A stretch of DNA of 64,000 nt from CAYONZ01 sp964405465 (GTDB lineage Bacteria > Bdellovibrionota > Bdellovibrionia > Bdellovibrionales > JAMPXM01): positions 49,480-113,479 of the forward strand of contig CAYONZ010000005.1 in NCBI GenBank assembly GCA_964405465.1, read 5' to 3'. How positions within the stretch are numbered: position 1 is the stretch's first letter; every line of letters starts with the position of its first letter. Position numbers and translations under genes: made by a program. Of the stretch, positions 44,889 to 51,910 are shown piece after piece. The notes under the pieces are model-generated. The model had not been told where the DNA came from, searched no databases, and saw only the letters and a program-made list of their open reading frames with translations.

Positions 44889-44913
44889 AGGGGGCCATCT
44901 TGAAAGGCCCTCT
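44889..44913 (-). other. Hairpin downstream of the small secreted-protein gene
   Basis: AGGGGGCC (44889-44896) pairs with GGCCCTCT (44906-44913), one G-U pair, loop of 9. It sits five bases after the stop of the minus-strand gene at 44919 and has no T run. Terminator-like; could also act on the ompA leader. Confidence 0.4.
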
Positions 44914-44918
44914 CACAG

Positions 44919-45308
44919 CTATTCTGCCATCTTAACTTTTAGTTTATAGGTACCTTTAGATTTGCAAACAGTTTGCCCATTCTCTGGTGCGCAAGTTTGG
45001 GAACCACAATTGATTGCGAGAATTTTATTGTCCTTATTGTCTTCGCGAATTTCCTTTTTCCAGCTTTCACAAGCTTTTTTCCATGACTCTTGGGCCTCAT
45101 TGCGTAGGAGTTTGCCGTCACTTACAATTTCACCATCGCCATCGATGATTTCGAATTTCTTTTCGGCTTTTGCGGCACTCGAGCCTTTTTTGATTGAGAT
45201 CGTTGTGTCCTCAGAAGAAGAATCAATATTGTCGATCTTGACTCCAGTTGTTTGGGCATTTGCAGATGATAAAATCAATAACCCAGCGATGACAGCTAAA
45301 ACTTTCAT
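44919..45308 (-). CDS. Small secreted protein of unknown function
   Basis: Not recognised. 129 residues with a signal peptide (MKVLAVIAGLLILSSANAQ). The mature protein is Lys/Glu/Ser-rich, with a helical centre (NEAQESWKKACESWKKEI) and a C-terminal cluster of Cys (NCGSQTCAPENGQTVC) that probably forms disulfides in the periplasm. The ATG at 45308 is supported by GGAG and the signal peptide; the extension to 45359 is not. A hairpin follows the stop. Confidence 0.72.
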   Translation of the reverse strand: MKVLAVIAGLLILSSANAQTTGVKIDNIDSSSEDTTISIKKGSSAAKAEKKFEIIDGDGEIVSDGKLLRNEAQESWKKACESWKKEIREDNKDNKILAINCGSQTCAPENGQTVCKSKGTYKLKVKMAE

Positions 45309-45522
45309 AGAAACTCCTTGATTTGAAGTGTTTGCGTATAGCCTAAAATATCTCCACATCTATTAACCCAGAAAAAAAGTGAGATGTAAAGCTAGGGGAG
45401 TAAAAAGACGGAGAGAATTCATCCGCCCTTGGATCAAAATGAGGAGTTGCCCTAATTTGAATTGGGGCAATTGAACTGGGAGTTCTCATCAAACGAGAAA
45501 AGTCTTGGTGTTTGAATGTCCC

Positions 45523-46509
45523 CTAATACTTAAAAATCACAGACCCGCTCGTAATGCCTCCGCCAAAAGCAGAAAACAACACGGTCTGACCACGTTTTAT
45601 GCGGCCATCACGGACGGCCTGATCAAAAACAACTGGAATCGTTGCAGAGGAGGTGTTTCCCATATTTTCGATATTCACAATGACTTTGTCATTCGGAATG
45701 CCAAAGTGTTTCGCTACCGCTTCGATGATTCGAATGTTCGCCTGGTGGGGCACAAACCAATCGAGCTGCTCTATCGTTAAATTGTTAGACTGCAGGGCTT
45801 CTTGGCTGCAACGTGTGAGTGTGCGCACTGCATGTTTAAAGATCTCGCGACCTTTCATCTTGATCTTGTTTAGTTTCAAATCCACGGCTTCATGGGTCAT
45901 CGGAATCTTTGACCCGCCCCCTGGTACAATCAGGAGATCTCCAAGATCGCCGTCTGAATAGTGGTGCGATGAAAGTATTCGAGAGCTTTGCGGTTCTTCG
46001 TTTCGCCCAAGAACCACTGAGCCAGCGCCATCACCAAATAAAATACATGTTTCGCGGTCTGTGTAATCAACATTGTGGTGAAGAACTTCTGCCGCGACAA
46101 CTAGCACTGTTTTGTATAATCCGGTTTTTATAAATGAATCAGCTACAGTCAGTGCATAGACAAATCCAGAGCAGGCTGCCGAAATGTCAAAGGACATGAT
46201 AGGTCTGCAGCCCAATTTGTATTGCAACATATTGGCAGCTGTTGGCATCAATTGGTCTGCTGAGACAGTTGCAAATACAATGGCATCGATATCTTGAGCC
46301 GTGATATTTGCGGCCTCGAGTGCGCGCTTCGCTGCAACCATGCCGATGTCACTTGCAGCTTCACCCTCTGCGGCGATATGCCTTTCCTTAATCCCAGTTC
46401 TTTCGAGAATCCATTCGTTCGAGGTTTCGACCATTTTTTCTAAATCGAAATTCGTCAGTGTCTTTTCAGGAAGATAAGATCCTGTTCCCAGAATTTTGGA
46501 TTGATACAT
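45523..46509 (-). CDS. fabH: Beta-ketoacyl-ACP synthase III
   Basis: Starts fatty acid synthesis by condensing acetyl-CoA (or a branched acyl-CoA) with malonyl-ACP; 328 residues, normal. The catalytic triad is visible: Cys in ISAACSGFVYAL (~113), His in VPHQANIRI, and Asn in ENMGNTSSATIP. The N terminus GTGSYLPEKTLTNFDLEKMV and the loop TGIKERHIA are typical. GAGGAC lies before the ATG. It sits alone, without the fabD/fabG/acpP genes often linked to it, between a metallopeptidase-like lipoprotein gene and a small secreted-protein gene. Confidence 0.95.
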   Translation of the reverse strand: MYQSKILGTGSYLPEKTLTNFDLEKMVETSNEWILERTGIKERHIAAEGEAASDIGMVAAKRALEAANITAQDIDAIVFATVSADQLMPTAANMLQYKLGCRPIMSFDISAACSGFVYALTVADSFIKTGLYKTVLVVAAEVLHHNVDYTDRETCILFGDGAGSVVLGRNEEPQSSRILSSHHYSDGDLGDLLIVPGGGSKIPMTHEAVDLKLNKIKMKGREIFKHAVRTLTRCSQEALQSNNLTIEQLDWFVPHQANIRIIEAVAKHFGIPNDKVIVNIENMGNTSSATIPVVFDQAVRDGRIKRGQTVLFSAFGGGITSGSVIFKY

Positions 46510-46612
46510 AAGTCCTCGTCAGTCTTTTATATTGTCTACCCAATTCGGTCGCCAGGCTACTTGAGGTGCATGGGCCTGTCAAAGCTTGTCTTGGTTTCCA
46601 GTGGTTGTTTGC

Positions 46613-48430
46613 CTATTTTTTGAATTTTAATTCGCAGGCATGAAAATCGAAGTCCTTCTGGCATGAGAGTGCTTCACGTATCGGGCGATTTAAAATTTCT
46701 TTCAGGCGTGTGTCACCCTCAGTGTGCGATTCGTAAACATAGTCTCGTTGAACTCGGCTTTCATAAGGGAAAAAGCTTTTGAGCGACGGGGGAGTGCATT
46801 GCCAAGAGTTGTTACCAAGAAATACGCTGCGCCGATCAGCAGGCTTTTCGATTTCAGTGAGTAAGTTGGCAAATACATAGCTTCCCATGGTGTCAGCGAA
46901 CCGTTCGTCAGGAGAGGACGCCCAGCCTTCACGCTCGAGTTCTGAGCGACTTGAATATTTCCCTTCATGGGAGAGGATTTTTTCGAACAGGTCTTGCGAC
47001 ATTTGCTTGGCGACTTCAATTGCATTTTTGAATTTCAATTCAGAGTCTTCGCTCTGGCATCGGTATTCCGCTACAAAGAAGACCAATGATGTGAGTTCGT
47101 CCTCAATTGGCTCGTCTCCCGTTGAGAGTACAGAGTAATTGCAGGGGTTAAGGTAATTGGGATTTTTGAAATTGCGTCTTTTGGTGCTGGGAATTTGCTG
47201 TTTAGTTAGGCGCAGAAAAACATCGGCTTCGGCGAGCTCAGAAAATCGCTGGTTGATTTCGGTTCGTGCAACGCGCGCCAAAACATCTTCGCGTTCCACT
47301 TCTTTGATGGGGCGAGGCTGAAGGCAGGCAAGAAAATCATTCAACGGATGTTGATAGCTTCCCAGTTCATTGAGTGAGAGAGCGAAATTGCGTTTGTATT
47401 TGGTCCAATCCGCACAGTTGAAATGCAAGGGCTGACAAACCTGTTCGCGAAGCTGCAGCGTATCTCTTCCGATGTGGGATTTTTGTTGGTCCATCAAGGT
47501 CGAGCGATGTGTGTCTAGGACGTGGCTCATCTCATGCGCAAGTGTTTGCAGAATTTCTTCGCTGTTGAAATCCCCTGCACAAACCGTGATGACATTGAAA
47601 TTCGGGTAGTAGTAGGCATTGGACTTGGTTGTAGCACACTCTTCATCTGCGAGTTCAGGCATTGATCCAGGAAGCACGAGGCGAACGCTTTCGATGCGTG
47701 ATTTCCAATCATTTTGGAGGTCATCCGGAACATCGAGTTTAGCGATGGTTTTGAGGTAGTTTTGACGGATTTGTTCAAAGTTTTTTTCAACTTTGAGCCA
47801 GTTGGGGTCTCGTCGCCAAATTGATTTTGAAATATCAGAGATCAGCTGCCTGCGAACCCGGCGTTTTTCGAGTCGCATTTCGATTGGAATCAGATCGTCT
47901 TTGAGTTTGTGATAACCTGGGCTTCTTTTTTCGAGACGACGAAGCACGGTTTCGTTTAGGGCATGTACCCACGTTTGTTCTAGGTTGGATTCGATTTTCT
48001 CAAAACCCAATCGGTCACTCAGACTCATTTGTTCACGTGGGGGGCGAGCGAGAAGTTGTTTGAGACGTGGAAAGTAATTTTGGGATTCCAGTGCATCAGC
48101 AAAATCTCGAGGCAACAGGCTCGCATATCTAATTTTGGCTTTATTGTAGGCATACTCGACTGCCGAAAAATCGTTTCGCGTTTGCCCTTGCAGTACAAGG
48201 ACCGAGTCTTTGCCGCGCGACAACCTGAGGTTTCCTGATGCAGAGGGGGAGTAAAGAAAGTCACAGTAATCGTCAAAGATGGCAAGGCATCCCACCGATT
48301 CGTCACTGCGTAGAACTACGTGGTTGTTGTATTCGTGGGCGGTGTCTGACAGGTCTGAATTCATTGACGTGAGGGTGCAGGCCGAGAGCAGGAGTGCAAA
48401 AATAGAAAAGGCCCAAAAGCGTTTCGCCAT
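46613..48430 (-). CDS. Lipoprotein with HExxH zinc-peptidase motif
   Basis: A 605-residue lipoprotein (signal MAKRFWAFSIFALLLSAC). The zinc site reads LAHEMSHVLDTH with His299, Glu300 and His303; a possible third ligand is Glu509 in DERFAD, an ExxxD pattern. The block NAYYYPNFNVITVCAGDF before the zinc site resembles neprilysin (M13) peptidases, where NAYY precedes the HExxH helix. However, the ~205 residues between HExxH and ExxxD are far more than in M13 (~60), and the ~150 N-terminal residues look helical and unfamiliar, so it is a divergent gluzincin at best. Several Cys in the mature part suggest disulfides. It could cut periplasmic or prey proteins; this is speculation. Confidence 0.72.
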   Translation of the reverse strand: MAKRFWAFSIFALLLSACTLTSMNSDLSDTAHEYNNHVVLRSDESVGCLAIFDDYCDFLYSPSASGNLRLSRGKDSVLVLQGQTRNDFSAVEYAYNKAKIRYASLLPRDFADALESQNYFPRLKQLLARPPREQMSLSDRLGFEKIESNLEQTWVHALNETVLRRLEKRSPGYHKLKDDLIPIEMRLEKRRVRRQLISDISKSIWRRDPNWLKVEKNFEQIRQNYLKTIAKLDVPDDLQNDWKSRIESVRLVLPGSMPELADEECATTKSNAYYYPNFNVITVCAGDFNSEEILQTLAHEMSHVLDTHRSTLMDQQKSHIGRDTLQLREQVCQPLHFNCADWTKYKRNFALSLNELGSYQHPLNDFLACLQPRPIKEVEREDVLARVARTEINQRFSELAEADVFLRLTKQQIPSTKRRNFKNPNYLNPCNYSVLSTGDEPIEDELTSLVFFVAEYRCQSEDSELKFKNAIEVAKQMSQDLFEKILSHEGKYSSRSELEREGWASSPDERFADTMGSYVFANLLTEIEKPADRRSVFLGNNSWQCTPPSLKSFFPYESRVQRDYVYESHTEGDTRLKEILNRPIREALSCQKDFDFHACELKFKK

Positions 48431-48597
48431 AGAACCAGTTTAAACTGAAAACCATCATTGAGAAATTGAACTTCTAATTTAACTTTTTTAAGCCCGACAA
48501 TCGTCGAGCTTAGCTGTATCTCCTCGCCATGAAGTAGGAGGTCGGTGGACAAATGCCTTGAAGCAAACATAGAATAGAGCAAGAAGGAGTCGCGCAC

Positions 48598-49260
48598 TTG
48601 AAAATGATAAATCTAAGGCCATTTCATGGGACTCCTCAGACTCAAGACCTACGTCTTCGTGCAAATGTGGATCTGCGCACCGAAGGGCTATTTTTTGTTT
48701 ATGAGCTTTCAGGTCGGCTGGAACATGTTTTGTTTCCTGAAGCCATTCAATGGTTGGTGGATCGCGCACAGGCGGAGCCTGATATCCTGCCGCGAGTGGC
48801 ATTGAGTCGCAAAGATCGACTTTGGGAGCACACTTGTTTTGAAGCGTTTATCTCTGCGCCTGCGTTGAAACGATATTATGAGCTGAATATGTCTCCAGCA
48901 AAAGAATGGGCCGTATATCATTTTAACGACTATCGAGAGGGAATGACCCCGGAATATCGTTTAACGGATGTTGAAGCAAAGGTCAGTTTGGCTATTGAAA
49001 AAGGAGCGCTTCTAAATAAAACTGCAACCTTGCGATATGAATTTGGCTTTGATGTGGCTTCGCTCCAAACATTGCGAATCGGTTTGGGCTCGATTCAAAA
49101 TCTTCAGCTTGGATTAACAGCTGTGATTGAAATGCGCGACCATAGTAAGACTTATTGGGCTCTGAAGCACACTGGTGATCGTGCCGATTTTCATCAGCGT
49201 GCGAGCTTTATTTTACAAATGCACGATGGGTTGGCTGAGGTTGAACAAGGAGATAGTTAG
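48598..49260 (+). CDS. DOMON-like (MurB-associated type) beta-sandwich protein
   Basis: A 220-residue protein whose centre matches the CBM9/DOMON-like domain sometimes linked to MurB: RLWEHTCFEAFISAP, YYELNMSPAKEWAVYHFNDY and REGMTPEYR. Such domains bind sugars or haem. No signal peptide is visible, so it seems cytoplasmic. The start is a TTG at 48598 with AAGGAG eight bases upstream; an ATG two codons later is spaced less well. Its stop is directly followed by the NamZ muramidase gene, which suggests a joint role in peptidoglycan turnover or recycling. Confidence 0.75.
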   Translation: MKMINLRPFHGTPQTQDLRLRANVDLRTEGLFFVYELSGRLEHVLFPEAIQWLVDRAQAEPDILPRVALSRKDRLWEHTCFEAFISAPALKRYYELNMSPAKEWAVYHFNDYREGMTPEYRLTDVEAKVSLAIEKGALLNKTATLRYEFGFDVASLQTLRIGLGSIQNLQLGLTAVIEMRDHSKTYWALKHTGDRADFHQRASFILQMHDGLAEVEQGDS

Positions 49261-50469
49261 GTGAAATTAGGGATTGATGTACTTTTGCATGATAAAAATC
49301 TGCGCAAGCAATTGTTAGGCAAACGGGTGGCCTTGCTCGGTCATCCAGCATCAATCACCAGTGATTTGCAGCATAGCCTTGATGCCTTGATAAAATGTTC
49401 TGATTTACAAATAGCTTCGGCATTTGGTCCGCAACATGGTATGCGAGGTGAGAAGCAAGACAACATGGTTGAAACAGAAGACTATCTTGATCCGCTTTAT
49501 AAAATTCCAGTTTTCTCGTTGTATGGCGAAGTTCGAAGGCCCACTGACAAAATGCTCGATAGCTTTGATGTACTTTTGATCGATCTTCAAGATGTTGGGA
49601 CACGCATCTACACTTTTTTGACCACGTTACTCTATGTGCTCGAGGCGGCCGCCGCAAAAAACAAATCAGTATGGGTTTTAGATCGACCGAATCCAGCAGG
49701 GCGTCCTGTTGAAGGGTCGCTTTTAAAAAATGGATGGGTCAGCTTTGTTGGCGCCTCTCACTTTCCTATGCGCCACGGGATGACTTTGGGAGAGTGTGCT
49801 CTTTGGTTCCAAAAGATACACAGAATCAATGTCGATCTAAAAGTGATTGCGCTCGAGGGATACGATCCTGTTCAGGGGCCGGGATATGGGTGGACAGCCA
49901 ACGAGTTGCCGTGGGTGAACCCGAGTCCCAATGCTGCGACATTGAGTATGGCTCGATGCTTTCCTGGAACTGTACTTATTGAAGGTACGCATTTGTCTGA
50001 GGCGAGAGGGACCACCCACCCTTTGGAGATGGTGGGGGCTTCGGATATTGAGATTCTTCCGTTGCTTCAAGAGATGCAAAAGCTGGCGCCGCAATGGCTT
50101 GAGGGGTTTTGGCTGCGACCTTGCTATTTTCAGCCCACGTTCCACAAACACTCGGGAAAGATCTGTCAGGGGTTTCAGATGCATGTCGATCACCCGCAGT
50201 ATAAACATGAACTATTTAAACCCTATCGGGTGATTGCTCTCTGGTTAAAAGCCATACGCAATCTCTATCCAGATTATCAAATTTGGCGAGATTTTCATTA
50301 TGAGTACGAAAAGGATCGCCTTGCATTTGATTTGATCAATGGCGGCACCTTTCTTCGCGAGTGGGTTGATGACCGTGAATCGACAGCTCGCGATCTCGAT
50401 TTGTACTGCGTCCCAGATGAGAACCAATGGCGTGAGCAGCGCCGTGAATTTCTATTGTATCCATCTTGA
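49261..50469 (+). CDS. namZ: NamZ-type exo-beta-N-acetylmuramidase (DUF1343, GH171)
   Basis: Releases terminal N-acetylmuramic acid from peptidoglycan fragments. 402 residues, GTG start right after the preceding stop. Family blocks are clear: GKRVALLGHPASIT, FGPQHGMRGEKQDNM, PVFSLYGEVRRPTDKML, LLIDLQDVGTRIYTFLTTL, VLDRPNPAGR and LIEGTHLSEARGTTHPLE. No export signal is visible, whereas the characterised Bacillus enzyme is secreted; the present protein may act on recycled muropeptides in the cytoplasm, or be exported by another route. The pairing with a DOMON-like protein supports cell-wall sugar work. Confidence 0.9.
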   Translation: MKLGIDVLLHDKNLRKQLLGKRVALLGHPASITSDLQHSLDALIKCSDLQIASAFGPQHGMRGEKQDNMVETEDYLDPLYKIPVFSLYGEVRRPTDKMLDSFDVLLIDLQDVGTRIYTFLTTLLYVLEAAAAKNKSVWVLDRPNPAGRPVEGSLLKNGWVSFVGASHFPMRHGMTLGECALWFQKIHRINVDLKVIALEGYDPVQGPGYGWTANELPWVNPSPNAATLSMARCFPGTVLIEGTHLSEARGTTHPLEMVGASDIEILPLLQEMQKLAPQWLEGFWLRPCYFQPTFHKHSGKICQGFQMHVDHPQYKHELFKPYRVIALWLKAIRNLYPDYQIWRDFHYEYEKDRLAFDLINGGTFLREWVDDRESTARDLDLYCVPDENQWREQRREFLLYPS

Positions 50470-50517
50470 TGTGAGAGCTTTCTTGAAACTTTTCGTTCAT
50501 CGAGTTAAAAGCAGTCT

Positions 50518-50910
50518 ATGAAAACACTCCTCCGCTTTTTGATTATATTTTTGTGTCTCACAGGATTCACCACATTGCTTTTGCAGTACACGGATTTCAC
50601 CTTTGGTGAAATTGATTTTTTCACCAGGCACGGCTATTGGTTTTTGATCTTTATTGCTCTTTTTCCGCGTTTGACGCTGCTTTTTTCAAGCGTTCCATTT
50701 GGTGGACTTTTGTGGTGGGTGAGTTTTATTTTTGTACCACGCTACTTGGTTGCCACGCTCGCGACGATGGCCTATTGGAAAACCAATCCCTATTTGGTCA
50801 CGATATCTTGGTTGGTCGCTGTTGGAGGAGAGACGACCGAGAAATATGTCGTCACCAAAAAAAGGCGCCGCAATGTGATCGATGTTAAAGCCACGAGAGT
50901 GGAGTCGTAG
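50518..50910 (+). CDS. Small membrane protein of unknown function
   Basis: Not recognised. 130 residues with three or four hydrophobic helices (LLRFLIIFLCLTGFTTLLL, YWFLIFIALFPRLTLLF, FGGLLWWVSFIFVPRYLVATL, YLVTISWLVAVGG) and a short basic cytoplasmic tail (KKRRRN). The spacing of helices, FPRL and WKTNP segments suggest a small integral inner-membrane protein. It follows namZ after 48 bases on the same strand and may be in its transcript. It is convergent with the HD-GYP gene. Confidence 0.72.
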   Translation: MKTLLRFLIIFLCLTGFTTLLLQYTDFTFGEIDFFTRHGYWFLIFIALFPRLTLLFSSVPFGGLLWWVSFIFVPRYLVATLATMAYWKTNPYLVTISWLVAVGGETTEKYVVTKKRRRNVIDVKATRVES

Positions 50911-50957
50911 GACGCAACGATCGTCATCTCTTGCGGAGATGATCAAACAAAATTTAT

Positions 50958-51896
50958 TTATGTTCCTGTTGGATGCATTTTGAAGAGCACAGAGTACATC
51001 GCCTTAAGTAAATCTGGATCATAGCGATTGCCGAGTTTGGTTTTCATAAACTCCAAAGCATCTTTCGGAGTCATCGGCGTATTGTAGGATCGCTTGGTGG
51101 TGAGGGCATCATAAGTGTCAGTGATGGCTACAATGCGGGCCATAGGATGTATCTCTGGCCCTGGCAGTTGTTGTGGGTAACCGTTACCCAAAAAGCTTTC
51201 ATGATGTTCGAAGCAACACGCCTTCATAGAATCAGAGCAATTGTAATCGGTTAAGATTTTTAATCCATATTGTGGGTGTTTTTGCATCTGTGCCCACTCG
51301 AGATCGTCAAGCGCACCTTTTTTACAAATGATTTCAACTGGGACTTGGCGTTTACCGATGTCGTGAAAAAGCGAGCCGCGGCCGAGTTCAATGAGGTCTT
51401 CTTTTGAGTAGCCGGCGGCGACGCCAAGCCCAAGCGCATAGATGCTGACATCCAAGCTGTGATTGTAAGTGTAAAAGTCATGGCTCGAGAGACTGATCAA
51501 ATGGGCCATTCCTTCGGGCTCTTGCTCCATGAATGAAACAAACTGGTTGATTAATTCTTTCGAGTCATTGAGCGCCGCTTGCACATCTGGTTTTTCAAAA
51601 ATCTCTTCAGCAAGTGTGAGTGAGCTTTCGCGCAACACGTTTGCCTTTGTTCCAGCGTCGAGGGAGCCCTCATTCATGCGTTCAAAAACATAGTCTTTGT
51701 AAAGCTGCCTTTGATTTTGCGGAATATAAAAAACATTCGCACGATCAAGCTGTGCGATTTTTTCTTTAGGTAATTTGTCGTTGGCGCGAAGATAATGAAC
51801 ATATTTATTGTTGATGAGAATGAAAATATCGAATGGCACAGGCCGTTCGGGAATTAACGTGCCGACACGAATTTTGAAATACTCAATGTTGTCCAT
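50958..51896 (-). CDS. HD-GYP domain protein, probable cyclic di-GMP phosphodiesterase
   Basis: 312 residues. The N-terminal ~130 residues form an uncharacterised domain (start MDNIEYFKIRVGTLIPE) as in other HD-GYP proteins with a PilZ-like or DUF3391-like sensor; the C-terminal HD-GYP domain has SLFHDIGKRQVP and HHESFLGNGYPQ, so both the HD pair and the GYP triad are kept and the enzyme should be able to hydrolyse c-di-GMP. The ATG at 51896 begins just 15 bases from recG on the opposite strand; a longer frame to 51977 would run into recG. Two-way control from this gap is possible. Bdellovibrio-type bacteria use c-di-GMP to switch between predatory and free growth. Confidence 0.88.
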   Translation of the reverse strand: MDNIEYFKIRVGTLIPERPVPFDIFILINNKYVHYLRANDKLPKEKIAQLDRANVFYIPQNQRQLYKDYVFERMNEGSLDAGTKANVLRESSLTLAEEIFEKPDVQAALNDSKELINQFVSFMEQEPEGMAHLISLSSHDFYTYNHSLDVSIYALGLGVAAGYSKEDLIELGRGSLFHDIGKRQVPVEIICKKGALDDLEWAQMQKHPQYGLKILTDYNCSDSMKACCFEHHESFLGNGYPQQLPGPEIHPMARIVAITDTYDALTTKRSYNTPMTPKDALEFMKTKLGNRYDPDLLKAMYSVLFKMHPTGT

Positions 51897-51910
51897 AGAA
51901 AAAGTCTGCC

